Source of the DNA: Strigops habroptila
Lineage: Eukaryota; Chordata; Aves; Psittaciformes; Psittacidae
Length of the DNA stretch: 64,000 nucleotides
Direction: 5' to 3'
NCBI RefSeq assembly: GCF_004027225.2
Contig: NC_044291.2
Location: 8,354,707-8,418,706, forward strand
Positions 1 through 14,654 of this stretch are shown here, piece after piece. The position numbers and the translations under genes were made by a program. The notes beneath the pieces were generated by a model. The model made no database searches and had not been told where the DNA came from. It saw nothing but the letters and a program-made list of their open reading frames with translations. Numbering within the stretch: position 1 is the first letter of the stretch; each line of letters begins with the position of its first letter.

Positions 1-2229
1 ATGCTGGTCCCATCTTCTGCTGGTCCAGACTGGTTGCAGTCGATGGGAGTTGCTATTCCCCTGGACCTCAGGCTTCTGATGATGGAGCAGAAGTTTGGTA
101 GGGCATAGCCTGCAATTGCTCAGCTGCAACTCCTACTGCTTAACTCTTGCCTAAACGCAGGCTTGTCAGGAGCACCCACATTTGGGGACCTTTTTCATTT
201 TTTTGTGCTGAGACTAGAAGTCCCTTGACTTCACCTGTTCACAGCCCTCACTGCTTGTCTCAAGTTATGTTAGTGCTTAGATGTCAAATCCCTGCTGCAG
301 AACCCATGTTTGCAAAAGCAGCCAGTGAATTCAAACAAACATCTCCATTTTGGGAACATCGTCTTCCAGGCTTCACAGGTAGAGCCACAGCTCCCATTGG
401 CCTCAGCTGAAATTGCACCAGAGCAGGTCAATGTGAAATGGAGACACTCAGTGGTTAGCAACTAACCTCGAAGTAGCTGCTGCTTCCTAAGTTTTCCCAC
501 TTAAAAGGTGTTAAAACTGTGCTCCACCCTTTGCTAGGTTTCCAATACAGTGAAGGAAACAACATCATAAAATGGGAAAGACAAGAAATAGCTTCTTGGT
601 TGCAGAGGTGGCATCTACACGGTGAGGTGGGACTTGCCCTGAGTGGTGGTCACTGCTGGAGCTCTGGCCTAGTTGGTCTCTGCTTGGTCTCCTCAATCTG
701 ATGACACATTGTATTGCCAAGGATATTTACTCTGCATACCTTCAGACTGATTGCTTCCAGCACACATGCCCTCATTGCTCCTGGTCACCTCACACACACA
801 CTCACTTCCCTCATCAGGAATGAGATAAATTTGATTATAGAGCAATATGGTTTCTGTTAGGAAAAGGGGAAAGAAAATACCCTGGCTTTCACTGAAACCC
901 CTCGGAGCCAAAGCTTATGTCATAATTTGAATGTTTCTTGAAGTAGGGTCTGAGGGTTGCATTTGTTCAGGGGATGGTGGGGCAGGGTCCTTCACTAGAT
1001 GAGCTGATGGAGCTGGGATTGGAGACTTGTTGCCCTGCCAGGAAGGGGTGTAAATGAAGCCCTGATTCGGGGAGCTTGGTGCTGGGTCATTGGGAGAAAA
1101 GATTCCAAACACCTTGGGCCCTGGCTGGGCAGGAACCAGCTCAGTGAGGTCCCTTCTTGCAGGAACATCTGTCCTGCATGGGCAAGGATTGATGTGTGTC
1201 CCTGGCTTGGGCAGCCTGTTCTCCAGAGGAGGCTGCTGTCTTAATAACAGCATCTTCCTGATTAATTGTGAGCTTAGCTGTCCCAGAGCAGGTCTGGGAT
1301 AATGCCTGAGTCACATCAATGCAACTCTCCCTACTTTATGCCCATGAACTAGAGAGAAGACAGAAAGAAGGACTCTGTCTCATCCCTACCCTCTGTCTTG
1401 CCTTCCAAGCTGGCCTCATCCCCATCAAGGCAGGATGCAGGGAACTGGTGGGGACCTGAAGCTGCCTGGGGCAATCCTTTGTGGCACTGCCGCAGGCTGT
1501 GATGTATTTACCTGAATGACAGGCTGCCCCTGGGGATCATCAGCTCTACTGGTGTTGCCCTCTCTGTCCTCTCTGTCTCTTGTGCTTCTCCTCTCTGGAT
1601 TTGGGGGGTTTGTGAGGTTTGGGTACATTTTGTGGTGCTGCCTTTTGTCAGCTCTGGACCTGAGTGTGTGTTGATGTATGGATGAGGCTTGTTGTGCCTT
1701 TCTGTCCATAATGGTTATGGGCTTGGATCTGGGAGGCTGGGACACCTCACTTTACTGGGGGTCTTTCCCACACCAGCAACAGGAGCAGGTACCTTAGTGC
1801 TACCTGATAGCCCCATACACCCACCATCCCATAACCCTTATCCCATAGTCTGTATGAGGTGAAATCATGGTCAGATCCTGCTCTAAATAACCCCTGGCTG
1901 TGCAGGTGTGTTTTGAGATGTTTGATGAGGACACGTGTGGCTGTGCACACATGGAGAAGCGTGTGATGGTGTGGATGAGTAGCCCCACACACTGGCAGGT
2001 GAAGCAAACCCTTTATGCAGGGCTTTCCACATCATTGCAACTAAAAGTACTGCAGAGAGTGGAATATCCTAACTATTGCTGAAGCAGCAGAGGGCTGCAC
2101 CTCAGGTTCCCCTTGGCAGTGTACCCCATCCCATGCTCCCCAGGCAGCAGCTCACAGTGTCTTTGAACTCACTGTGGCTTTTCCATTGCGTATCCTAATC
2201 TCATGCTCCAGCAGAGCTGCCCGGTGCAG

Positions 2230-2267
2230 CCCACCCCATGGTGTGAAGCCCACCCCATGGTGTGAAG
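2230..2267. repeat. Tandem duplication, 19-base unit, two copies
   Basis: cccaccccatggtgtgaag occurs twice exactly, with the first six bases of a third copy following. Confidence 0.97.
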
Positions 2268-5200
2268 CCCACCTACATCACCCCACATGGCTCCCAAGCT
2301 CTTGCAGGCCACCTCCAGCTTTCGTCTCTGTCCCTGGCTTGTACCTGCTTCACTGCCGCATGCTGAATTGTTTTCCAAGTGGAAACATGAGTTGAAGTAT
2401 TAACTCCACGAGGGCCTTTCTGTGCAATGCACTGGGATTAAATATTTATGTTGGCAAAAAGCATGTAATAGGCAGCTCAAGATCAGAGATAATGAAATTG
2501 AGGTGTGTGGACAAGGCAGGGGGAGGCAGGGGGCTTGCAGGAGCAGGAGGGAGAGGGACCCAGGTGGGTTGTAGTATGTGCATGGCCAATTGCTTTTGGT
2601 TTTAATACGCCACCTGCTTGGGGGGGGATCCCAACTCCATTGCTGGTAGCTCTGCAGTGCACAAGGGAGAGCAGAGATCACCCATCGCCGTTCCTTGTGT
2701 GCACACCAGCGTTGGGCAGGAGTGATTGTCACCCAGGTGGCTTTAACTTGGAGCCCATCTGAGGTGATGTGTGGGACAGGGGCTGTCCTGCAGAAGATGT
2801 AGCAAGGGTTGAGATCCTCTCTGTGTCATCTGCAAATGATGTACAATCCTAAATCATTAATAGCAGTGATACAGGATCCCTCACTCTTCCAGACCGCTGC
2901 AGTCAAGGTTATTTACCGGTGACTGCATCCGATCAGGAGCAATGTGGTTTGGATTATACAAAGGGTTCCCGGTCAGGTCAGGAGGATGCTCATTGCAGTG
3001 ACAGCAGCACACCAAGCATGGAATGCCCATGTAGGCCTCCGTGGTGGGTGATAATGAAGAGCCCATCCTTGTGGTGCAGGAGGGGAGCGGGCAGAGGTGA
3101 AGTCCATGGCAGGGAGGGTGCTGAGCGATGGAGGAGGGAGGACCCACTCCTCCACTGCAGGAGAAGAACCCAGAGCACATCCAACAGCAAAGGGCGCTGC
3201 TCTTTCTCAATTCATTATCTTTATGAGACAACAACATCTCCCTCTTTCCACCCAACACAAGCACCGGGGCAGGCAGCACACGGGGGTGCAAGGCCCACGC
3301 CGTGCTGTGGGACCATGGCCAGTCGCAGAACCTCCAGGGAGGTACAAAACAAGGCATGAATGGAGTGTTAGGAGAGAATGGAAACTCTCCCCTGGCTCCC
3401 AGGCTGGCTCTTTTGTGGGGGGTCCCTTGCTCACGATGACAGAGCTGCCTCTCATAAACACGCGTTTCCTCATCCCCGTTTGTTTCTCTCTCTTGTGCAA
3501 TCTCTTGTACCAGACGGGAATGGGAGTAAGTCCCAATGGTACGTGAATGTGTTACAAAAAGCCTTCCCACCCTGCCACCAACAAAGTACTGAGAAATAAC
3601 AACAGGGTTTGAAAGAAGAAAAGAAAGATGGGGGGAGCCGGATGGATTTGCTACCGGCCATGAGTTATTGCTTTTGAGTGTAAATTCAAGGGCATGGCTA
3701 TGCTGGTAGTTTGCAGCATCAACCAGCACTCAGAAGCCCCCACTGCACTCAGTGCTGTGAATCTTTCTGGGAAAAGGAAGTTCCTTCCTCAGATGAGTTT
3801 TCTGGATGAAAAACATAGGACAAAAATAGGGGCAAAGTAACTTGGCTGAGATCATACAGTGCTCAAACCAAGAGACAGTCCCAGCTCCATCCTGCCTGCC
3901 CAGCACTGTCCCCTGCACTGGGTTGTTTCAATTGGGCCCTGCTGCTGGTCCATGGGCACTGGCCAGGCTGCCCTTCCCAATCAACATTGTTAGGATGGAG
4001 CACAACTAGGGTGAGGTGTGAAGCTGAGGAGTAGGAGCAAGGGCAAGTCACAGCATCAAACATAAATCTCCTGGACCAGTAGCAGAGGTTAGAAGATTTC
4101 CTGGACCTGGGCTGGTGGAGCAGGGACGGAGGATCCATGTGTTAGCTCTAGCTGCAGAGGAGGAAGAACTGCTGGGAGTTGCAATCCTTCTGAAGCAGCA
4201 TTTGCAGGAGCACGAGGCTGGCTCCGCACCTCTGGATTCTCACAAGCACGGCCATGGCAATGACGAGGTGCTCTTCCGAAGGCAGGTCACTGGTCCCGGG
4301 GCAGGCCTGCTGGGGGTAGCAGGGCTGTATAGCCATCATTTCAATAAAGAAATGATTCAAAGGGAAGAGAGGAGAAAACCCCAAAACATCTGTTTTACTT
4401 CAAATCAGGGAAGATTCCTTTGCTTGCAAGGAATGTGTAAATCACGCCGGGCTGGGAGACGTACATAACCCTGCCTGAAAGCTCCTCTGCACTTCAAACG
4501 AATTCTAACGTGCTTACTGGGATTTTGTTTTTATTATTTGTTTCGGGTCCTCCCCACCACCCTCCTCCCTCCCTGCCTGTGGAGCTGTGAGAATCTCCTG
4601 CCTGCTGCCAGCCCCTTGCCCTGTTCCCTCTCGCTTTGGGGCCTCAGGGCACGGAGGGACCTGGCTGGCGTCCTTCTGCTGGGGTTCGCTGCACACAGCA
4701 TCCCTGCTTTGCCACCATCATCCCCCTATGCCAGCGTTGTGGGGTCACTGCAGGGACCCATTGGCTGCCCTTGCTGCTCACATAATCCAGCGTTGCGGAT
4801 GTCTCTTGCTCATTTGGATCCTGGGATGCGGCAAACAGAGGCATCCCTCTCCTCCGAGCCGTTCCCTTGTGGGCAGTAATTGTTGTCGTGCTTTGTTTTG
4901 CTTTGTTTCATGCAAAGGGTGAAGCTAAGGCTGGCCAACAGTGCTTGGGGACAAACCCAACATAGATAGATCGACAGCCTCTTTTTGTAGGGGTGCACAA
5001 CCACCTCCCCATGCCAGCCTACTAAGGTGACTGGCCCTGCACCAGTGGGACCACCCTTGGCCCCGCTCCCTGCAGTCAATGCAGCCCTTTGCCTTTCTTC
5101 TGAGGCTGTCGAGCAGGAGGCCCTATTGTGGTGGCTCGCATAAGAACAGTCAGCCATCGACTTGCTTGATGTGGACCACCCACTACTCCTCAGATGACAC

Positions 5201-8200
5201 TGTCTTTTGAAGTCGCTACCAGCCGGGGCTGGATTTCAACCAGCAGCCCAGATGGAAGCCAAGCCCCCAGGACGATGAGAACAAGCCCTACCAAGGGGAT
5301 CTCCAGGGGTAGCAAACTGTGGAGTGTCTGGTTCTTGTTTAGAGTGACTGTGAGGTTGGGAGGGGCAAACGTTTCCCAATTTGCCAAGGGTCACAACCTT
5401 CCTCTCCCCACATCTCCCCAGGGCTGGTGATGGCCAAGCTTTGCAGAGCGTTGGTAGGTTGAACGGCTGGTATGGTGAGCTGTGAACATTTCCATTGTGG
5501 AGCTCACCGCAGGGGTCCGAGCCCTTGCTCATCTCTCCTTTCTCCCTGGCACAACTGGAGGAAGAGTTTGATTTATTCCCTCTCTCGTTCTGAGCAGCCT
5601 TCTCATCTCCTGCAGCTGCAGCCTCCCCAAGCCCCGCTGTCTCTTCATGGAAGTAGGATTGCAGCCATCCCAGAAGTAGCCCAATGAAGGTACTAAAGTG
5701 ATATATTTCTCTTAGGAGACCCACCCGGCACACAGGACTAATGCTTTCAGATGGGGCTGAGAGTCACCCACCCATAGATCTGTGCAAAGAAGACAAACAA
5801 AACCTCAGTGATGACTTACCCCTTGACCTCCTTTGTGGAGGTGGGTCTGGAGGCTTCGGGGTGTCTGTGGCTGAGGGAAAAGGGGCAGGGTTGTCCAAGG
5901 CCTAATGGGAGAGCAGAAGGTATTGCAGTGGGAGGGAGAGAGGATGTGGGTGCTGCCTGAGGATGCCCTGGCCCTGGGAGTGGAGACCTGGAGGGATTGA
6001 TGTGTGTCACGGTCCCGTGTGAAGGCTGTGGCAGGACCTGAGGGACATGTAGGATGCAGAGCCTGGGGAAAGCCCTTCTTGGCCATGCTGCACCCAGGGC
6101 AGCTCGACCCATCACCAGCTCCACTGATGCTCTGCAGCTGTAGCGGGATGAGCCCCAGCGGTTCACAGCCTTGGGCATCAATCAGAGCCATGGCATGAAT
6201 ATAGGGAATTGTTAGAGCAGCACGGGGAGTTGGAGGCAGCTCATTTGACCTTTGTCCAAGGGCTTTGTTTGGGATCTCCTGATGAGTCCCAGCAGAACAG
6301 GGAAATGGTGCTCAACAGGCTGGTGTGAGCTGCTTTTGCTTTACTGGAGACAAAAGCACCAGCCAGTAGTGTCTCAGCACCACCTCCTTCTGGTTCTTCC
6401 CTCCACCAAAGGACATTCAAATCACATCCTGGGTAACCTGGGACCTTCTCTGGCCTTGCCAGGCAGAGCTGGGGGAACACCTTGCCTCAAGCGCTGAGAT
6501 GGGCAGTGGAGATTGTGAGGAGCTGGCCCAGTTCTTGCTGCGTTGCATTTGTAAAGCACATCTGCGAATCTTCATCCTCACAGCCAGCAGGATGAAAGCA
6601 AGGCCACCACTGCCAAGAAATACGGACCTCAAACACCCACTATCCATCCTCCACAAAGCTGGTAATTCATTAGTGACCCTGCTTTTTCTGCCATCGTCCT
6701 GCCCTCAGAGTTCAGGGACCATCCCTGTGGGGTCTACGGGGCATCATCAAGCTAATTAAACATTTCTTGCTCCTTGGAGCATGCCTAAAAGCTAAAGCCC
6801 CAAGGTTGCAACATAGACTGTGTTAATGTTATCTCATGTCAGGGCAGCTTTTTTGGGTGTGCTGTCTTGCTGCCATGCCAAGGAGCTGTTCTCTCACATC
6901 CACATCTCATTTCCACCAGAAGCTTTGTGCAGCGCAGCAACCCTGCTCTCCAGAGAAGCTTGCTCTTGGTGTAATGCTGCCTCTGAAAGGATGTACTCTG
7001 ACTCTGAGCCACACACTGGGGAAATAATAGAAACCTCATTAAGGGTGAGGAATGAGGGAGTAATTATCTACTCCTTGCCAGTGGTTGCAAGGAGCAGGGG
7101 TGACGAAGGAGGATATCCGTAAGATAGAGAAAATGGCAAGGGGGGATAGGGCACTGCTGGTGCTCTCAGCCCCAGGATGGTGAAGGCACCCTGGGGACAC
7201 AGCAGCCGGGAGGGCTGCAGGGACCATGCTGCACCTTCTGGGGTGAATCCATGGCCCTGCTGACACCGGCTGGCATTTTTCCCTTGTTTCTAGTGAAACA
7301 CGTTTTCGCCTCAGGCAGTCTTGGCACTGCCGCTTGCAAGGTGTCCGGCTGGCAAAGGGGCTCCTTGTGGGATCTTGGCCCTCCAACACAGGTATCATTC
7401 AGGAGCAGGGCTCCAGGGAACAGAAGGTGGCCTGTGTATCAAGGCCGTCTTTCACAGCCATGGCAGTACTGGGAATCGCCGCTCTAGTGGGGTTTATTGA
7501 CAGAGTTTCAAGGGAAATTGAGATGTTGCAGCTGAGGCTGGGAACGTGAATGTCCTACCAGGGGTTTCTCTAGCAAGGAGGCAATGGATCCAGGCAGTAG
7601 CAAGAAATGATCAGGGCTTTTAATGAATTTCTTTCTTTCCCTTTTGTCCTTGTTTTGGATCTTGTTTGACAGGGATCTGAAACAAAACGACTGATGAAGT
7701 GCAATAAAGAGCACGAGCTGAGCGAATCTGCATTATAGCTTGGCTCAGGCATGCAACATCTGTGTGTGTGCAGAGGGGAGTCGGGGGGACCAGCACTTAC
7801 ACCTTGCCTGCTCTCCATGGCCTTGTAGCTCAGGAGACAGAGAGCAAGCCTAGGAGACCTGGAGCAGCACGGGATGCTGACCCAGTGCCATATGGAGACA
7901 GCATCTCAGTGCCAAAAGTCATGGGGCAGCATTTTCCTGTTCCTCAGCTCTCGAGCTGATGTGTCTGTAGCTGAGCCACCTCGTTCGTGCTACCTGGGGA
8001 TTGACCTTTTGTACAGACATATGTCCTGTGAGCCTCTCCTCCTTCTCGTCATCTCCCCAATGCCACCCAGTTTCCATGGGACAGCAGCCACTGCCTCAGG
8101 CAAAGCCTGGTGTTGGGTAAGAAGGCATCTGATGCTGCTTTAGTTTCTGTGTCTCTTGTTGTGCAGGGGTGCATGGCAGCAGTGCAGTTTGTGGTACATG

Positions 8201-11200
8201 CTGTGGGTGCTGCAGAACACCTCTATGAGCACAGTGGTGGGATGCTGTGACACCAAAGTGGCATGTCCCACACTGCACCCCTGTAATGCAGCAGCATTAA
8301 GTGGCCCTGTCCTCCCCATGGCAGCCCCCGTGAGAAGTACCACACTCTCAAGTCAGTGTTTTTGAGCATGGATATGGCATCGGCTGCAACTCAGGGTCAC
8401 CTTGCAGTGTGGGTAACCCTGAGTGACTTTCCCAGGGTTGCCACAGAGCAGAGATGGGCCCAGGGCTGTGCCAGCCTATCCCCAGCCCCACAGCTGCTCC
8501 TCCTGCCCTCACTGTCTCAGTAATCAGGTCTCCTCTGCCCCTTTCAGAGGTCTCCTTGAACAAGCAGCCTCTTACCCTGCAGAGCAGCCCGTGCTCTTCC
8601 TCCTGCCAGGAGTGTTTGATGGGCACTGTTTTATACACTTCCAAAAGGCATCAAGCACCTGAGGCATGTTGTGGCAGGTACATTTATTTCCCTCCATGTG
8701 ACAACTGTGCTCTGGTGTTGTTGGGAGGCATCTGTTGAAGGATAACGATTAGTCTCATGACATTTGCTGTCCTGGAAAAAAAAAAGGTGTGAATTGTGAG
8801 AACAGTTTCCTGACAGCCTCATGTATTCGTGTAACAGCAAAGCTTCAGTGCTCTGCTGTGACACCAGCGTTGCTGCTAACCTATTCCTCCATCACACTGA
8901 TGGGAGCAAGGTCAGTTGTCACAGACGGTTAAAATAAGCCCAGTTATAAAAGGTACTTTTCTTGGGTGGTAGAACTGTGAGTAGAGCTTTCTAAAAGATG
9001 GTTTGTTTTCAAGATGGCACTATCCACTGTTTCCTTATTGCAGTACAGGCTCTGCGGAAAGGCAGAGCCAAAAATGATGGCAGTGCAAAACAGAAGCATG
9101 GATCCTTTTGCAGAAGAGGTATGATGCATAAGCAGCAGTTCGCTGGTAGCAGGTTGGTGTTGTCTCCCTTGGTGCCCTCTTCCATGATGAGCTGCTTCTC
9201 TTCTCTTTCTTCAGGCACAGCCCGAGGTCACACCATTGCCCCTTGTCCCCAGCCTTACACCCTATTCCTGCTTCAAATACCCTAACAGGAGCATCTGATT
9301 GCTGTTATACTTGTTGCAGTGCCAGCCTCAGGCAGACAGCACGAGGACATCCACTGCCCTGTAAAGCTTAGCCCAAATCCCAAGCCTCCAGCAGAACCTT
9401 TGGTAGGGATGCAGTGTGATCATGCCAGGGTACCACCTTGCTTTCTGGCACTATGGATGCAGGCATGGCATGAGTGATCAGCCCAAAGTCAGAGCCCAAC
9501 AAAGACACCAAGAAATTCTCTCCTTCCAAAACCCATTCTCTGTTCGTTGTCTGCTTGGTATTTGCCGCAGAGACTTGGGGGTTGTTCTCATTTACCTTTC
9601 TTAATGATTTCAAATGGCAGAGTTGCCAATAAGCTCAGCTGCATTCCTGTGGCTTGTGTGGACGGGCTGCTTTTTATTGGATTTGATTTCTTTCTAAATT
9701 GTAATGGTTTCTGAACTGAGAATGCTTGCACTAAACACACGTACCCCTTTCCGTGCTTGCTGCTGGCAGGCGAGCTCCACTCCTGCTCTGTGGCCACAAA
9801 TGAAAGTGCCTGGGAGGCTCAGCAGGAGACGTATGAGCCCATGATGGGGGGACAGGGATGATGGGTGCCCTGTGGACCCCACACACCCCGTGGCTTGTGG
9901 CTAGGGTTAAAACACCCATAGCTCTGCTCCTCCCTGTGGCACCCCTTGGCTCCCCCACCTTGCAAAAATAGTCTTTCAGGGAAATTTTGTGTAAATTTAT
10001 TGCTGTTTTTAGCAGCCAGGAGATGCTGAGGTGAAGATCTGCTGCTGCTCACCAAAATGATGCTCTGCTGTGAGTGCTGGGACAAAGAAACACACACACC
10101 CTCTCAGCCTTCCCACCTCTGGGCTGTCTACAGCGAGCCACTCACCTTGGTGTCTGGGAAGGACTGGGAAAAGGACAGTTTATGCTCATGGGTCCTCCAA
10201 GCATAAAGGTGTGTGCAGTGTTTGTGGAACTCTTCCTGGCTGCTCTGCTCTGCATGTACCTGAGTCTGGGCACATCCAGAGCATTGCTGGCCCCAGGAAC
10301 CTCCTGCCCAGTCCCCATGATAACATGACCAAGGAGCAGGGACGCAGGGATTGCCAAGAGCTGGTCCATTGAGAGTTTTTAAACAGGGGCCTCTGACTTG
10401 TTTTTCAGCTGGAACAGGAAGCAAGAAGGGCTGGCAAAGCAGGGGTGTGATGTCTTTGTGTCAGCATGCTGGACCAGCCTCAGCAGCACTGGTTGAATGC
10501 GAGCCCAGAGACCCTGGGCTGTTCAGAAGGCACGGTCAAGCTGTGATCAACAAGAGGGTGATGGCAGGATGTGCACGTAGCACCGAGGTGATGCCACGCA
10601 GGTTGGGATCTGTGTTTTTGTGCTCAGCATGATGGACGGTGATACCCACACTGCCAGGGGAGAGGGAATCCAGTGCACTGTGTGACAGTGGCCAGGTCTA
10701 CCCTGCACCCAGCTCCTGAAGCTAGCAGCAGTCTTGTGGCCTCAGGAGCAAGGTGCTGAGCCCAGGCTTATCAGCCAAGCTCCAGCCAACTGGCAAGAGC
10801 ATTTTGTGGTTGCACCACTTTGGAAAGCATGAGACCATATTTCTGCTGGACTCTCGAGCAGCATCTCTGCCTTTTCCCCCATTCACATGGTGCAGGGGTT
10901 TCCTTAGCAGAGCCCGAGTTTTTGTCCCACAGCCATTGCTTTTGGATGCAGCCAGCTACTCGCAGGCACCCAGTTACTTAGCATGGGTGTTTGGGACCTG
11001 CAGGATTTGAACTCTTTATAGGACCCTTTTCTTGGCAGCCCAGGCAGCTTGTTTGTGGTACAGCATCTCGTCGGGCAGCTACACAAGCCCAACGGCTTCA
11101 GGAAGAGCAGAGCACAAGGCAGAACAGAAATGCCTGTGGTGTCTCTATGGGATCTAAAGACATCAGCCGCTGAGCTAAGGAAGGTCAGATGTAAAAGTTC

Positions 11201-14200
11201 TTATCTCCCTTCCCGCAAGTAAGGATCATGAGTAAAGCTCTCAAACATGAATATCATGAGAGGGAGTGAAAAAAACATGAGCTGACAATGTTGCCTATAA
11301 ATAAACAACATGTTCTGGGGCTTCATTCTCAGCCTTACCATTTCGTGCCTTTAGAAGTTTGTATTTTGAGGTTTTTTTTTCTCTGCACTGAGAAACATTT
11401 AGAATAGAAAACTAGAAAAATAGAAACATTTTTCTATTCTTTAATTTTTTGAAATGCAATTACCCATCTTTCACACTCGTTGGGTTCCAGGAACCAAAGC
11501 TTTAACATCCCCCTCTGCTTTCCCTTCTTCCCCCAAGAAACATCTTGAGCCTAGTGATAAAATCCAGGCTTCATCCAATGCTGGGTGGGGTATCTACGAG
11601 GAAGGTGTTGACATTTCATGAGGCCAAATGTTAATTGCTTTCTATCTCTCTCTAAAATTTCCTTCAGGTCCCAATAGGTTTGAGTTTAGTAGTAAACATT
11701 TAAGCGGCATTACTTTATAGGACTTCATCCGCTGTGTTTTGCTGCAGAGATGGCAGCGTTTCCAAGCATGGAGGGCTGATCTCTGCCAAGAGCATACGTG
11801 CTTGGAGTGGTGAAATGCTCTTTGGGACCTCTTTGGGCAAAATATGTCTTAGTATTTGTAGAAAAACAAGTGTTCATGTGTGCGCTTACTGAAGGCACTG
11901 ATGGAGACGAGGATCAGCTGTGAGACAGTAGCAGGTAGCCCCAAGCTCCTTTGTAAAGCACGGGAGAACGTGAGAAACCATTGTGAGGAAAGTTGATTGT
12001 GGAACAAAACACCTTCAGGTTACGAAGGAGGCTCTGCCAGGTCGTAGCTACCATATGGCATTCCAGGTTGTCTGACATGTTTCAGGCACTCAGTGTGGGT
12101 CTGGGACCTTTTTGTTTCTGGCTTCGACTTCACCCCAGAGATCCTCTGCCTTGGGCAGAACACTCAGAACCACTCTTTGGCCTCATTGTTTTTGTTTTGC
12201 AAATTACCAGGGTTGGCATCATCAGGTGCAGCTCCATCAGTGTCGCTGGGGATGCTGCCTGCTTTGGTCCTTGGCTCAGAATGCTGGACTCCAGCCCACC
12301 ACGTGCTCTGCGCAGCTCCCTCCCTCAGTCGTGCTTGCTTCAGTTTTCCCTTTGTTTCCCCTTTACGTGCAGACCTCCCCATCCCTCCCGTGTGGTTGTG
12401 CTCCCTCTTGTCCCACCACCTTTGTGCCCTGTTTGTCCCATACTGGTTCCATCCCTGCTGGTGGCACCTCGGCTGCATCTGCTGGAGGTTTCTCTTAGAT
12501 GCAGCAAGCAAGATGTGCCTGTTACTAGCAGGTTTACACTGAGCTTCAGATCTTTGCACTCTCTTCTCTTCATTATTGTCTGCTTCTGGGAATAAAAGTA
12601 AAAAATCAACCCCAGCGCTCTGCACAGGGCCATTAACTGGTCATAAAAGTGTTTTGCTGGGTGGTCAAGTGGTTTGAGAGCAAGATTGGAAACCATCATC
12701 TGCTGAGTTTCCAAACTGTTCATGTCACCGAGCCTCTCTGGGGCACGGTGCTTCACCCCGTGTGCCTCTGTTTATCACCGATAAAACAGAGCTATTAATA
12801 CTGCTGTGCTTCAGGGTGATCTTTTGGATTGTAATTAATGTTAAAACCTTCTGAGATCACTCGCTGGAAGGAGCTGGAGAGGTGCAGAGGGTTATGTGCT
12901 GCCAGCCAGCTTCCACCAGAGCTGGATTTATTGGTGCTGATTCCAAAACATCTTATTCCGAGTGAATGGAAATGAAGAACTTTCCTCTAAGGTTCTTGAA
13001 AGAGGGCTGGTTTCAGGTGAGGTAAAGCAAGTATTTTTCTTTTTCCTCAAAAAAAGTGGTTTTGAGCAGATCAAAATCACTTTGATTCTGATGTTTTTCC
13101 ATTTACATTTCAGGTTTTTTTTTCTTCTGTCATCTGAAAAAAAAGGATTAAATGAAGGGCTTGTTTGTTGATATGTATTTTTTAACCTGGGTCTGACCAG
13201 TACAGATGCTCTTACTCTTGGCAGCTGAATGACTTTGTTCCTGTGCGTGCTGGGCAGAGGGGAAAAGTGCAGTCACAGGGCTAACACAGGTCTTTAACAT
13301 CACGCAAAGGGATGGATGTGCTTTAACACCCAACCAATCCTCCTGACCCCCCTGGCAATGGAATAGGTGATGTGGGCACTAATTGCTGAATATTACAACT
13401 GTGTTTGGATAAAAGTCTGCTGTTTTTCATGGAAAGTGCTCTGGCACTGATTGCTAATGGAGCCTCACTGCCTGAGCGGCTACAAGGCCATGTACAGAGG
13501 TTACACATTAGCTGTGCTCACCCATTTAAGAAAGAAAACACAACAACCCAGCCTCTGTGGCTAAGCAAGTGGCCCCAGGATGGGGATGGAGAGCAGCTCA
13601 CAGCAGTAAGCTGCATGCTGAGCCCTCTTACGACTTGTTGTTCTTACACTGATGAGCAAGAAGAGCATTGCCCAGCTCTCCCAATGCAGAATTCCTCATC
13701 TCACTGGGGCTGAGGTCCTCCCATCCAACACTGGGTGCTCCTATTGCTGTTGCTTTCTGGAGACTCCTTACTCACCTTGAACCCTTTGTCTACTGAAGGG
13801 AGGTGGCACCTCTAGGGTGGGATGCAAAGCCCTGAAGTTAGACTCCTGCCCTAAATTTGCTATTACCCTATTGCTCTGTTGCTGTCCCTTAATTATAGCG
13901 GGAGAACAGCCTGTGTGTGGTACTTGTGAAGTTGCGGACATCCTTCCTGAGCTGCTCCCACTCTGAGCAACGTTCCTTGTAAATTAAGGAAAATGATGTC
14001 ATGCCAAAGAATTAAATAGCATCTCCTTGGGTGAGCTCAGCGTGTGCGTCCCCTGCATGGCCCAGCTTAGTGAGAATGGGAGTTGTCCCTACACACAAGC
14101 GGGTTCCTTGGCAGGCTGCTGGCATCCTTTCAGATAGCAAGTATTGTTAAGGAACTAATGTTAATTGTTCAGGGAGAATGTGTCCTGTGCTGGGAATTGC

Positions 14201-14624
14201 TACTGTGCAAATGGCAGCTCTTATCAGGCACGTGTGTGGGGTGCAGCTGGGAGGAGAGAGGGGGCTCACGTGTGGGGTGAGGATAAGGGAGGCATTGCTC
14301 TGTCCTCATTAAGGATGCTGAGGAGTTAGGACCATTCCTTAAGTAAACACACCCCAAGGTCTCAATCCTATTTAAGCTTCAGCTGCTTTTATGATACTCT
14401 TTGCACTCACTTGCAAGAGCTGCTCGGGTTTAGGATAAGGAGTGGGGCTGTGTTGCTTCCTGGGAGCTGGGTACCCCACCACCAGGCATCTCCAACCTCC
14501 GAGGGGTTCAAGCCAGCTCTTGCACTTTGTTAAAGCCAGCTGGAGTTTCCGTGCCTGGCTGGGAGTGAATAAATATGAACCAACGCCTTTTGGGAGAGTG
14601 GACAGAAGATTGTCGCCCCTGCTG

Positions 14625-14654
14625 CTTTGATACTCTGAGCTTTGATACTCTGAC
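14625..14654. repeat. Tandem duplication, 15-base unit, two copies
   Basis: ctttgatactctgag is followed directly by ctttgatactctgac. Confidence 0.97.

Noticed and set aside
2881..3729. 282-codon open frame on the minus strand, the longest in the window
   Set aside because: It lies in ASTN2 intron DNA, has a composition rich in His, Pro, Cys and Ser typical of random GC-rich sequence, matches no family I know, and overlaps open frames on both strands.
11401..11440. Inverted repeat of agaatagaaaa with ttttctattct
   Set aside because: The arms are only 11 A/T-rich bases in low-complexity surroundings; chance is the simpler explanation.
11993..12595. 200-codon open frame on the plus strand upstream of the ASTN2 exons
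   Set aside because: It is rich in Leu, Ser and Cys with no astrotactin similarity, and two other plus frames are open over the same stretch.
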